From positions 51,326,501 to 51,390,500 of the forward strand of contig NC_081825.1 of assembly GCF_030867095.1 (NCBI RefSeq): a stretch of 64,000 nucleotides of DNA. The letters are read 5' to 3'. This document shows, piece by piece, positions 33,104-45,047 of the stretch (position 1 is the first letter of the stretch; each line of letters starts with the position of its first letter). The DNA is from Alligator mississippiensis. Taxonomy: Eukaryota > Chordata > Crocodylia > Alligatoridae. A program made the position numbers and the translations under genes. The notes beneath the pieces are model-generated. The model made no database searches. It was given only the letters and a program-made list of their open reading frames with translations, and had not been told where the DNA came from.

Positions 33104-33890
33104 GTATTTAGGGCAGACTGACTGGCTTGTAATTTCTGAGATCCTCTTTCTGTTTCTTAAATATGAACACAATATTTGCCCTTTTCCAGTCATCTGGGAC
33201 TTCACCCAACAGCTATGAGCTTTCAAAGGTGATTGCCAGCGGTTCTGAAATTACCTCAGTTAGTTTCTTCAGTACCCTAGGGTGCGTCATATCTGGATCT
33301 GCTGATTTGAAAACATCTAGCTTCTCTATGTAATCCCTAACTTGTTACTCTACTACTCTAGGTTGTTTACCTCCTTCCCTATCATTGCCACCCTATCAAT
33401 TCCACTTGTCATCTGAGAGCTGATTTGTGAGGACTGAAGTAAGAGGCATTAAATACTTCAGCCTTCTCTGCGTGATCTGTTACTAGATTGCCTTCTGCAT
33501 TCAATAAGGGGCCTACGCTTTCTTGGGTTCTCCTCTTGATTCGAACATGCTTGTAAAGTCTCTTTTTACTGCCTTTTACAGCCCTTGCCAATTGCATCTC
33601 AGATTGTGCCTTGGCCTTCCTGATTTTTCTTCCTGCAAGTCCATGCAGTACTCACATAACCTTGCCTAGTACTATTACCGGTTTTCTGTAAGCTTCGTTT
33701 TTGAGTTTCAGCTCACTGAGGGATTGCTGTTTAGCCAGACTGCTCTCTTGTTACATTTCCAATTCTTTTGTGACATCAGGCTAACTCGTTCCTGAATTCT
33801 AAATACAGTCTTCTTAAAGTACGACCAGTTCTTCTGAAGTCCTTTTCCTTACTGACTTGCCTCCCAGAGGATCCTGCCCACCAGGGGTTC
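33104..33890 (-). mobile_element. Antisense L3/CR1 LINE, 5' segment
   Basis: The LINE continues here after the Penelope-like insertion. The minus-strand frame 33409-33597 reads LARAVKGSKKRLYKHVRIKR, then ESVGPLLNAEGNLVTDHAEK and AEVFNASYF. This is the CR1-clade region just before the RT fingers (compare KDNKKLFFRYIGSKRK in the young copy). Upstream text to about 33890 is probably the same element, although the endonuclease domain is not recognised. Confidence 0.75.
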
Positions 33891-34148
33891 CTGCTTCCTA
33901 TGATATTAGTGAAGTGTTGTACAGCTATTTGAAATGCAGCAGGATTTGTCTGGGGCAGTCAGTTGTCTGTTACAGTCTTGATGACATACAGGCAAATTAA
34001 AGTCATTCTTTATTCACTTTGAGACATTAATACCATGGGCATCCCTGTGCCATTATTTTTTTTCTGTCCTGCCATCACTGTTAGTACCAAGGAGGTATAG
34101 TTCCTAAATTATAAAAAATAATAGTATAAGATTATCCATACTACAGGT
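33891..34148. other. Intergenic, no feature recognised
   Basis: Short AT-rich spacer between the LINE and a hAT-like element. Confidence 0.4.
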
Positions 34149-34463
34149 CAGTGGTTCTCAGCCTTTTTAGATTTGAAGTACCCCTTGGATACATCTGAGG
34201 CAGCCCTTGGACAATTCCAGCTCTTCATTTTCACTGTTCTTGATTGCAGAAAAATAATAGAGCAATCCTTCTGTTTCAAAAATCTCCAAAAGACCACAAT
34301 AGAGCAGAATGTTTTTGATATGACAGATTCCTATTTGAAAACCCTCGATTTAATTTGTGAAACATGTTTCCACAGCCAGCAGTACTAATATTGCACCCAT
34401 GGCACCACTGAAAGGATCTTAAGGCACCGCAGGGTGTCACAGCACCTTGGTGAAGAATCACTG
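34149..34463. mobile_element. hAT-like element, sibling of 58603-58902
   Basis: The left end CAGTGGTTCTCAGCC and right end GGTGAAGAATCACTG are inverted copies. The same family lies in an RBM47 intron at 58603; both share tagatttgaagt/tagattcaagac, a run around tccttctgttt/ttcttctgttg, and gattcctatttga. No clear target duplication is left. An open frame of 71 codons crosses most of it, but the sibling keeps only loosely similar codons, so I do not call a gene. Confidence 0.75.
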
Positions 34464-35011
34464 GTAAATGTTCACACAGACAGAGTAGAAATGCAGGAGA
34501 TTTAAGTGGCATCATTTTCACCAAAAATCATGTACTATAATTGGGGCAGAACAACATATAGATAGACAAAACAAGCTTTTTATCAGGATTTTCCAACAAA
34601 AATTAAGGCTCTTATTCTATAAGAAGTCAAATTGGCAACAGATATTCTGGTGCCATCTAGCAAGCTGCTGTCCCACCACATGGTTGTGTTAGGCCAGGGG
34701 TGGGACAGCAGCTTGCTGAGGGCCAGATTCGGTCCACCAGGCCATTCTATCTGGCATGCGGCACCCCTAAAAAATTTAGAAAATAATTATCTGCTTCTGG
34801 CTGCCTGTCAAAGAGGACAGGAGCCAGGGGCAGTAGGATCCAGGGGGAGCTGGCAGCAGGAGGCCGGAGCTCAGCCTTGCCCACCTCCAGCCATTTCTCT
34901 GATTCCTGCCCCAGCCCTGCTCCAGCACCATGTGGCTCCTGGCTGCATGGCTGGACCAGGAAGCAGGGGGCCATCCTGGTACAGTAGGTTGTGCACCCGT
35001 GCAGGCAGGGG

Positions 35012-35015
<4 letters not shown>

Positions 35016-35042
<27 letters not shown>

Positions 35043-35049
35043 AGTGTGT
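35016..35049 (+). repeat. (GT)n microsatellite
   Basis: GT is repeated uninterrupted from 35016 to 35042, then one A interruption and more GT to 35049. It lies inside the 34695-35643 element. Confidence 0.97.
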
Positions 35050-35194
35050 TCATAGGGTGAGTCCCATATGCACACCCCACCATACACATGCACCTACACC
35101 CCACCTTGCACTGCCATACACAGACCCTCACATATCCCAGCCACCCCCCAAACAACCCCCCACAAACTCCATACCCACCCAAACCCTACATATC

Positions 35195-35231
35195 CACACA
35201 CACACACACACACACATACACACACACACAT
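35195..35231 (+). repeat. (CA)n microsatellite
   Basis: CA is repeated from 35195 to 35216, then a TA interruption and more CA to 35231. It is the inverse of the (GT)n tract 145 bp upstream, so the two could pair on one strand. Confidence 0.97.
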
Positions 35232-35643
35232 GTTCCCTCACCCCACATACCCACATACCCACAGCCCGCCACAAACCTATATCCCCTGCAAAATACAAGA
35301 ATAAGACTTAATTTTAAGCTATTGTGTGATTATCTCTATGTACACTACACAAACACATTTAAACCAGGGCAAAAATATGTTTTGAAATCAAATTAGTGAA
35401 TGTTTTAGATGTTTGCTTTTTAGAATATAATTTGGTATTTTTCTGGTTCTGGCAAAACCCCTTGCTGAAAGGACTACTTCTGGGGGCAAGGGGAGGGAAT
35501 TCTGGTGGCAAAGGTCAGGAGTTAGGGGGTGGGACTTCTGGTCCGAAGATGGTGACCAGGGGGCAGGGCACCTGTCAAGGCCCATGCAGCCCTCAACAGC
35601 TTGCCAAAACTCAGTAAGTGCCCAAAATAATTGCCTGCCCCAG

Positions 35644-36832
35644 TATTAGGCAGTTAGAACCTACTCAACTGCTGTAGTATATAGAAGGAAGAAGCAAAAT
35701 AGGATCTAGGAGAAAGTGCAATGATATATTGTACATTGACAGCGCACTTGTCTGTTCATTGGAGAATTTGGTTTGACTGGAAATGTCTGTAGCAAAAAGG
35801 ACATCCTTAAACTTTTACTTTGTTACAATAAGCTGCCCAACCCTGTAATTTTCTGGTTCATTTTTCATTTTGCAATCCTATCTGTTCACGCTTGTCACTG
35901 TTTCTTACACACTTACTTAAATGTATTAACTTCTAACTGTATTCTTTATTTTTCTCTTTTTTTTTCTTTTTTTTGGACTTTTTTCTAACTGTCACATTTT
36001 GATTTTACACCTTTATTGAAAAAAATAAAAAGTGATCCCTTTATATAGTTTTCAGAGTTTGTTTTCTTAGTATGCAATCTGATTTTGTTAGCCTCTAATA
36101 CTTGTGGCTAGTTCTGATCCATACATTTTGATTACAGCAATCTGCTGTGTAGACACAATTGTGGGAAGTGTAAAAGGGGAGTGACATGGCAGTAGCATAA
36201 TTTTTTTTTGTGGGGGGGAGGAAGGAACATAGCAACAAGCCCCGTGCCAATTCAGAAGCGGTACCAACATGGGAGCCCACACCATCACCACCACCACAGC
36301 AACCCACATTCAGGGAGCTTGTGCTGAGGCAACAGAAGTCAATGCTGCTGTCACAACTGTGGCAGCCTCTGAGTGAGCAGGTAAGTGCTTGGCTTTTTCT
36401 CTCTTCCCCACTGGCCATGGTGTTCAGAGCACCATTTTCAGTTTTGCCTCTCTGATGTGGTTTGTGATTGTTTCTGATTAAAACTCTGTTGATATAGTCC
36501 CTGGGGATGAACATTCTTGCTATATTATCACTGTAGGTTTAGCATGGTTATTTCATTTCTTTCTTGGACAAAGGGCTGCATCAAAAATAGCTAGGTCCCA
36601 GAATTGTTCCTATACATTTCCTGTGTGCCTGCAATCAGTATGCATTCAAATTTATTTTAATTATTTGAAATATACTTAGTCCAAGCTTAGAGAACATAAA
36701 ATATTTTAAAATGACAATAATTTAGGCCCAGTAATGCAGCTCCCTTGGATTATTCTAAACTCTCAATTTTTTTTGTATAATAACAAAATGTATGCAATTG
36801 TGTGTGCTAAAAATGTGTGGCATTTGTACATA
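35644..36832. other. Intergenic, no feature recognised
   Basis: AT-rich, with a T-rich run around 35950-35990 and a T/G run at 36201-36221. There is no open frame of interest. Confidence 0.4.
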
Positions 36833-37637
36833 CCATATTTAGTCAAGTCCAAGATGAAGGTCCTCCCCTCCATTTGGCATGGGGGGGAAAGGCCCTCATC
36901 TTAGATTCAGGTACAAGGTAGAGGACAGGCAGTTGCTGTGGCTCTGGCTCCCACCCCAGCCTGGGCTTGGAGTCAGAGTTAGACCCATTGCTGCTGTTCC
37001 CCAGAGTTGGACCCATTGCCTCTACCCCCTGCTACTTGCTTCCTACCACCTCTACCACCCTGCTGCTGCTTACTGTGAGTTGCAGCTCTAGCCCGACTCT
37101 GACCCAAGGCACACAGCACATGGTGGCTCTAGCTCCTGCCCAGCTAGGCAACAGCAATGTTCTGGTTTTGGTTCTGATCTGGTTCCAGTGCTGGGGCCAG
37201 AGCTGCTGCCTTGTTGGGCAGAAGTTGGGCTACTTTGTTTCATGCCCTAGGCCAAAGCCAGAGCCATTACTGAGGGTAAGTGGCAGCTGGAGTGGGCTGG
37301 TAGCAGGGCAGGTGCAAATGGTGGGAGTGTGCAGGCACTGGAGGGCAGGCAAGTGGTGGGAGGGAGGCAAATGCTGGGGGAGCAAGGGGAGCAAGTCAAG
37401 CCACCTGACTCTCCCACTGTCTGCTCCCATACCACCTGCCTCTGTGACATTGCTTTCTCTGCTGCAACAGTGGTGGTGGTGGTGGGGACAAATTTAAGAT
37501 GACCCTTTAAGACATGAAGAATTATAACAAATTTATACATGAAGAATTATAACAAATTTATACATTTTCCATGCATAGAATTTAAGTATTGGGGGTCATC
37601 TTAAATCTGATGTAATCTTGGATTCAGGTAAATATGG
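36833..37637. mobile_element. TA-inserted element with CCATATTTA ends, copy 2
   Basis: The left end CCATATTTAGTCAAGTCCAA and right end TTGGATTCAGGTAAATATGG are inverted copies, with TA flanking each end (36831-36832, 37638-37639). It is 805 bp. The AT-rich block near its right end corresponds in inverted order to that near the left end of 16544-17516, so the two insertions are in opposite orientation. The GC-rich middle parts of the two copies differ, and there is no transposase. Confidence 0.8.
37512..37561 (+). repeat. 25-bp unit, two tandem copies
   Basis: acatgaagaattataacaaa plus tttat is present twice in direct succession. It is a private duplication of this transposon copy, absent from 16544-17516. 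Confidence 0.9.
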
Positions 37638-38431
37638 TATTTTCCCATATTTATATGCCTGTTCTCAGCATGCAAATAGATATTTTACCCACACAATTGC
37701 TCATTTCTGTGCCCACATGAATGTTATGAAACACTGGTCTCTAATGATCTCTCCTTACATATTACGTGTTCCTCCAGCCTTTCAGGCCTAATCTTAATAT
37801 AAATCCTTATTGTTTTCTTTAAGATCCCAGTTGTTATCTTGGTTTAAGCAAAATCCAAATTATCAAAATTACCCCAAATTTCTTTTTAAAGGCATCTGAG
37901 CAGCAATTTATAAACTGTGTTTCATGCTCCTAGGATTTCCTGAGTGAAATAATTGTTTATACAAAGACGTCTATTGTTTCTTTTGTTTACAAAATGATCA
38001 TCTTGCAGGTTTTCCCACTCTGCCTTCACAGTACGGTTTCATTCCGATTTAATTAAAACAGAATCTGTGCGTGCATGTATGTGCACATGTATGTGTATGT
38101 GTGTTGAGTTGTATAATGTTATGTTATAGTCTGACTTTTTAGTCATTATTAAAAACCATGCTGGGGACAAGAGGTATGACCACAATGGTAATCTGAAGTA
38201 TCCTATGTACTTCTCCCTTCCTTACTGTCAGGATAATCAATTAAACCTAAGCACAATTAAATTGTGAAAGCACACATAAGTCCAACTATATTAGCAAATG
38301 GTGCAGTTTCTTCCTTCATACAGCTTGCCTAATAGGTCTAGGCCTAATGAAAATACAGCCTTTCTGCCTGTAAGAATACTTCAGGGAATGTTCTCCAGTT
38401 TCACCTCATGGTTTAATAGTACATACTAGGG

Positions 38432-38640
38432 CAGTAGGGGCCAACTTTTTCAGCAGGCATGCCACAAATTAACCCCGGTGCCCTTCCCAAGTGTCACTCT
38501 GATCCCCTTCCCTTACTTGATTTGCTGCTCTGCTTTCTTCTCCCTGCACTATCTGCCATGGTACTGCCTTCCCCCTCCAATCTGCTGTCCAACACAAAGA
38601 GGCTGCCTGTGCTATTTCTGCCACCGGCTGACCACCCCTG
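38432..38640. mobile_element. hAT-like short element with target duplication
   Basis: The left end is CAGTAGGGGCCAACTTTTTC and the right end is CACCGGCTGACCACCCCTG. Flanking 8-mers tactaggg (38424-38431) and tactagag (38641-38648) differ at one base. It is 209 bp and related in reverse to 47236-47448. Confidence 0.85.
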
Positions 38641-38648
38641 TACTAGAG

Positions 38649-41600
38649 GAATCTGCAGGCTAATGTTGCTGAGGCTATGTTGGATATAATTGGCAACATC
38701 TTCAACAAACTTTAATTGAGTAAATGTCAAGTCAGGGGAATTATATGACATGGTGCCTGTTACAGGAGGGAACTAGACTTAGTGGCCCAGGGGCTACTTG
38801 TTAGTTCTATGTTTCTATGGCCCTGGCGGCTGTTAGGCATTATAGTTAAGTCTGTTCTAGATGGGTAAGATGGCTACAGAGATGCCACCATGCCATTCTG
38901 CTACACTTCCATGGATTTGAGAGGTTATATCAGGTTAGCTTATGATGAATTCTGGACAGGGCTGTTCAGGAAGTAGATTTTTAATTGTTCCAAAAGAGAT
39001 GTGCATATGTGCATATGCGTGTTTGTAAATGCATGTTTCTAGAAGAAAATAAAACTGTTCTTGATCATTTTTAAAGGAGGATAAAGAGGAAACTTGTCTT
39101 TCATTTTTATTAAATCAATTTAATTTTCGACATGCACCTGCCAAATATTCTGCATTTCTTTGAAACTGAAATCTCTCAATATTCATCAGTCATGCACATC
39201 TCCACGTTAAAGACGCTTTTCTCCATTCCATGCACACAATACTTTTCCATAATAGGGATTCACAGAGCCAATGATGACATTTGTATGTCTTTTTAGAGGA
39301 ATGAAGAGTGTCCTATTCCCTAATTCCTTGACTTATTCTGATCTGCACTGGATGGTTCAGAAGCCCTTTGTTTGAAAGCAAATGGATGTCTATACCCTTT
39401 GTCATACCACAAATGCCCAAATAGTGGTCATAACAAAAAGCAGCAATAATTAATGCTGCTTTATTCTGGTGGACATCTATTTGCTTTATGGTGGGAGAGC
39501 ATTGACAGCCTGTGCTACCCACACTCTGCAACCGCCCCGGACAGGCACTCTTGGAACCTGAGGGAAAGCCCCAGGAATTCCTGCACAGGACCAGACCTCT
39601 CAAGCCTCAGAAGCACCTGCCTGACTTTCCCGACTTGCAGAGACATGCCCTGGAGATTTCTGGGGGTGCATCCCTGGAAGGTGGAGACATGTCACCTATT
39701 GTCCCACAAGATCAACAAGTGATATGTGTTTTGCCCAATGAAGCACATCAGCTATGCCGGGACATATCCCAGCTTAACCAATCTGCTTAATTTGGTGACA
39801 TCTGTTTCCAGCCTTTGACTTCCAACGTGCTGTTCTTCCTGACAACAGAGATTTTCACCCTCGTGGGATAAAACCATCATATGCAGATAGTACAAGTCTT
39901 TCTTTTCAGTAAGAGAAGAAAATGCAGCTTTCAAACTCAGGAGTTAAATACTCTGACTTTAAAAATGGGAAGTTACTCTTTATTAACCAGAGAAGAGTAT
40001 ATAGAGAAGACTAAGACATTTCCACAAGAGAAACCATTACCTAAATTTTAGAATTTTCTGGATTCCCAGGGTTATAGAGTAGCAACATCAATTAATAGAG
40101 AAGTGACTGTTAAAAAAGAGATTATTTTGGAAAGATTAAAATCCACTATGGAAGGCCTTTAAGGACCACCAAGAAAACCTGCCAAAAGTAGCTGAAGTTA
40201 CAATTGTGTCTTTCCATTGTAACGTAATATTATTAGATTCTTTCTAAATATCTTTCTAACACACATGTTCTCTTTCATTGAGCACAACTTATGGTGTCAA
40301 AATGTTATTCAGTCCTTCACTGTTAAATCTCACCTTGAAACCTTTCTTTCCTTCCTTTAAGCGCATTTATAGTTTATGATTAAATCTGTGAAAATCATTG
40401 ATTTTGAAGTATACAATAGCACTTGCTATAATGGCTCCTATTATATTCAATAGACTTCTTAGATATGTCCCTAAGACGTGTACAAGACTAGTTTGGACAT
40501 CTCTTTCATTTAATTCAAATAAAATCAAAAGGAGACTTCTTTTAGGTAGAAATTTCCTATGATCAAAGGGAGAGCAGAAGAAAATATTCTGGAATGTCAG
40601 AACCAATATGGAGAAGCTATTTTGGATGTAACTATACCAAAGAGGATCTATGGATCTGGCCACTAATGAGACTGAATCTGTACAGATTCCAAATATCCTG
40701 GTATCAGTTAGATTTGAACATGCAGTCTTATGAATGCACATTACCATATCTGAAGTTATTCAGAGTTATACATCTCAAAGGCGCACATTTTTACAGAGTA
40801 TTTGAAGAGCTCCACAGATGGCCTGAAAAGCTTTGCAAATGGCACAGAAGCTCACTGTAAAATGAGGAAGAATGCAATCCTGCAAAGTGTTGGGTTTATG
40901 CTGTAAGGTACTGCATGTCCTTCATGTGAGGTGAGACAAGGGATTATGCAGCAAGCTCCTTTTATATACCAGAAAGAGGAAGGAAATTGAAGAATTTTGA
41001 TTTTCCTCCTTAGTATGAAGGAGAAGCAGCCTTGTTTCTGTGCCCTAGCCTTGCTGACTACACTTTAGAGAGGACGAATTTCTTAGAATTCAGAAAATGG
41101 TGCTGTGCAATTGTGCAAGCACCAGAAAGACACTGCAGGGGTCTGGCAGCTGATGAGGCTTGTCTTTTTCCAGAAACTACCTTTCTGGGTTGAGTGGGAA
41201 TAGAACAGATGACAGCGATGAAGTGGTGAGTAAACAAGAGCAGTTCTTAGACTGTATGTAAGAAGAGAGACTATGGTACTGCAAAAAGGATTGTGTTCTG
41301 GATGCCAGAAGTGATGCTTCTAATTTTCAAATCTGTTGTCCCCATAGGCTTTCTCACTGCTTAGCCAGGCCCAGCTGCAGCCTCCTGGTACAGTTTTCAT
41401 TCTTGGTCACATACTGGCAGGTATTTAAGCTTCAGTTTTCCCATAACTTAAATAGAGACAATTATGCTTTTAATGGACAGGTCCAAGCTAGGGGTGCAGT
41501 TTGGGCACAATGAGCTCCATGGCCTTTGTTGAGCCACAATCACTAGGGAGGGTAGTGTTCTCTATTTTTCTGCACCTCATTCTCATTTGTGGATTAGGTT

Positions 41601-41740
41601 AATGTTAAGCTTCACCTAGCAATAAAACTTGGCTGGCATCTGATGGCTCAGGAGGGATAAGCTGTTTAGGCAGAGCCAGGATCTGTCAACTTTCTTGCAA
41701 ATCTTCTTTATTTTTAGATTGTCACCTAGAAGGCAGGGCA
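38649..41740. other. Intergenic, no feature recognised
   Basis: About 3 kb of AT-rich DNA. The open frames at 39313-39790 and 40367-40860 do not match a family I recognise and have no signals suggesting exons. Confidence 0.4.
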
Positions 41741-41741
41741 C

Positions 41742-41815
41742 AGTGGCACCTTAGAGATTAGCTGGTTCAGAGAGGCTTGAGCTTTCATAGGCTACAGCCT
41801 ATTTTATCACATGCC
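41742..41815 (-). repeat. Short Penelope-derived/SINE-like tail with hammerhead-like core
   Basis: The plus strand has ggcaccttagagatta ... gagctttcataggctacagc. This is a reptile-wide short repeat whose minus strand normally reads CTGATGA - hairpin - GAAAGC. Here the hairpin (ataggctgtagcctat) and GAAAGC are intact, but the first core box is GTGATAA, so any ribozyme is dead. The name of the family is not certain. Confidence 0.5.
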
Positions 41816-43639
41816 AACTTTCACTTGTTTGTAATACCAGGAGAAATGAGGTCTCCAACTAACCTTTACTATTCTCAAGTCAGTTCTTTTCCCCCACAGG
41901 TCTGTCTTAAGACTTAAACCATTATATTACAATATACTACCTCTCAGATCTTTGGCTCCAAGGTTTTTTGGTTTTAAAACCTAGGATGGTCTTTAAGATG
42001 AGGCAACAATTAAAATATGTTGTTTCTTTTAAGAGTGATACAGCATCAGATAACCTAATTATTTTCAGGTATGTAATGGCTATTGCTTTAAAACAAGCAT
42101 CAGATCAGAAAGATCAGTTTTCAGAAAGTTGTTAATAATACTCTATTTACACAGGGTAAATAGTGTAATCTTCATCCTACATGAGATCTACATCTGTGAC
42201 ACTCTAAATGCCAAGGTTGCAGGGAAATAATCAGGTTCATCACTGGTAGTTTTTAATCTGGATAAATACATTTTAGTTATCAAATGACAGCCTTGCCTAG
42301 CCTAAACTTTAAAAAAAAAATCTCTTGGGCAAACCACTTACTGTAATTTAATAATCACAATGCCATAACATTTACCTCCTTCTATAAAAAAAAGGAATTA
42401 TCTGTTTCAGTTTATCTTTCCATGCAGGTCACATGGTGAGAGTCTCTTGCAAAATATTGAAGAACTAGTTTAAGGGGAACTAAGTGCCAAGTACTGTACA
42501 TTTCCGTATTCTCTCTGCTCTGCCTGCCAGCTTCAAGGACATAATCAAATAACAAGGAAGTTTGCTTTCTCGTGGGATGGAATTATTATTTTTTTAGTTT
42601 AAAGCAGTAACTACCCTCCTTAAATATAATCCTTTAAAACCTAATTTCTGTGAAAGGCCCAACCTCAAATGAACAGACTGATAAAAATTATAAGTCATCT
42701 AGATTAAAAATGAAAAGGAAACTCAAGAACATGATGCATACACCTGGCTGATTGCAAAATATCGTTAAGGTTGTTTCAGTATGCCACGTATACTGTACGG
42801 TCTGCTGCATCATAGATGCTATTTGGTTACTAGGGGCACCTATACACAGGCAGTGAGGCTGCTCCTACGTGCTGTAATTACAGTGCATCAGGGCAGACTT
42901 GATTAATTGATTCTAGTGGATTGAGGTAATTACTGTGGTCCAGCAGACTCCAGTATCACATGTATCAGTGTCCCCCACTGAAAAATGGTGGTGGGGGGAG
43001 CTTTAACTAAAGCTTGTTTGATACATGTGACCCTCCAGGTGCTTTAATTAGACTCTAACTAAAGTGCCCTCCCACTCCTGAATCACATGTATAAACATCC
43101 CTGCAGTGACAATGGATGGACTTGTTTGTGAGATCAGCAACAGACCTTCTGAACCCAATCAGCCTGAAGTAGGGAGAGGTACCATGAAGAGAAGCCTGCC
43201 CCTTTGTTTCTGGTTTGTGTATGGCGCATGCCCAAGAAAGGTCATGTATCTGCTTTTTTTGGCATGAACATTGAAATGGCACCCAGGGCCACTCTCAGTC
43301 TCAGGTCTTCTGCTGGAGTTCTTCATGTTGCTCTAATGGTGGTTATGTGACATTTTTTTCATCATCCAGCAGGTGTGGAGGAGGAGTGAGTGACTGGGCA
43401 AAGTATGTTTCATGTGAGAACTCCCTAGCACACTCTGACATGGTATAGACATGCCCTATTACATCATGGTATCTGTTATAATTAGTATTTATATCATCCT
43501 TACAGCTTGAGGGCTCAATTCTGAGAATCTTTGGCATCCACAATTCCTAGTGAAACTAATTAGAAGTGCAGGTGTTCAGCCTCTTACGGAATCAGGGTTT
43601 CACAGCACTTACAGTCATCTCTCCACACCCCAGAGGGCA
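41816..43639. other. Intergenic, no feature recognised
   Basis: AT-rich, with short A runs at 42311-42320 and 42387-42395. There are no genes or matched repeats. Confidence 0.4.
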
Positions 43640-43765
43640 AGGCAAGTAGTATGCCAGTTTAAAAGTACAAGGTGAAAGTACTTGCCTAAGGTCACTCAGC
43701 AAGTCAGAGGCAGGACTAGAATTAGAGCTGCAGAGTTTGGTTCCTGGCTTGTGCTCCATGCTCTG
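43640..43765 (+). repeat. MIR-type SINE relic
   Basis: It shows the order typical of MIR: cttgcctaaggtcactcagc, then aagtcagaggcaggactaga, then a decayed tggcttgtgctccatgctct. It is old and non-coding. Confidence 0.65.
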
Positions 43766-44569
43766 TTTGTTTAGCTAATAGGTGAAGCATAAGGCGGCTA
43801 TATCATTGGGCAGAAAGGGTTAAGGGGAGCACACAACTGCTGAGACAACTGGAGGTTTAGTAAGACTTAATTTTCCAATCAGCATGGTTAAGTCTTTTTT
43901 TCCTGTAGGGTTCTGATGTCAGGTTGAAAGCAGTTAAACATGCCTTACAAAAGTTCCTAAGAGAAAACTTGCACCATTTTAAAAGGTTTTTGGTTTGTTT
44001 GTTTTTTGGCAGTAATGAGTAGCAGCCATTTGTATAACATCTTCCCAAGATTGCTCTCTGGTACCATAGAAAATATAGAATGCCTATATGCAAGCGCATA
44101 GTACGTGAACTAAAGTCCTGGATTTAAGCACTCCTAAATTACTTTGACCATAACTAAAGCTGACTTACCAGCTGAATAAACTATCCATTTTTTATGGGGA
44201 ATGTCTCCTGTTTTCCCCAATATCTATATGCAACCACCTGGAGTTAGCTCTGCCAAGGCCAGCTCTGTGTGGTAAAATTTTCAGCTTCCTCTGATCTTAG
44301 GACTGACTTGGTTAGTATGTTCTCAGGGAGCTGCTGGCTTGTAGGTTGAACAAAATGCTGTGGAATATGCTGTAGTGATGTGTTGCTGGGTTTGTTGCAG
44401 GACTGTTGCAGTAAATTTCTGGAATGAGGGTGGTGCTACTCTGACATTGCATCCCTGATGAATTTTATGGATCACGATGGAAAGGATAATTTATTTATCT
44501 TTGCTGAGTTAGGTATTGGTTAAAATTCACGTTTTGCATTCTTTCTGTTGCTAGCTTGAAGTCATGATA

Positions 44570-45047
44570 GGGACAGAAATTACACATAAACTGGTATAAG
44601 TGATCAGAAACAGGTTCAAATCTGTAACACAACAGAAGTTCAAAATAGCCAAAACTGGTTTAAAATAACCCTGGATGGAGGTAGTATCAGACTTAACTGA
44701 TTTAGGTTAAATCACTTTATTGAACTTCTGTCCCAGATCCCCTCCAGATTCAAGTTAACTCACAGTCTCACAGCATCCCAGGAAGATTTGTACATCCATT
44801 ATAAACCCTCCCTCACAGGGTGGGTGGGTTAGCGTTGGCCCAAGCTGTCTGTTCTGGCACAGCAGGGAGGCATAATCTAGCACTCCCCAGTTTTTGGCCT
44901 GGGCCACTGCAGGCATGTGGCTGCATTTCTGGAAGCAAAAGTGAATGCCTGCTTATTTGCTTATTGGTTCAAGCTGCATAGTTTAGACTAACCTGTGAAG
45001 ATTGAATTGCTTCAGCCTTTAGCTTTTTGACTGTCTGTACTTAGCCA
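44570..45047 (+). repeat. GGGACAGA-ended interspersed repeat, copy 4
   Basis: It is collinear with 3294-3783 from GGGACAGAAATTACACATAA to tgactgtctgtacttagcc, including the GC-rich middle with ctgcaggcatgtggctgcat. These two are the longest copies and define the element as about 480-490 bp. Confidence 0.65.

Larger units (their letters stand above)
34695..35643. mobile_element. hAT-like element (949 bp) with microsatellites inside
   Basis: The left end is CAGGGGTGGGACAGCAGCTT and the right end is CAGCTTGCC ... TTGCCTGCCCCAG. Both sub-termini carry gagggc/gccctc and agcttgc/gcaagct words in inverted order. Flanking 8-mers tgttaggc (34687-34694) and tattaggc (35644-35651) differ at one base. 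The interior holds (GT)n and (CA)n tracts and no transposase. Confidence 0.8.
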
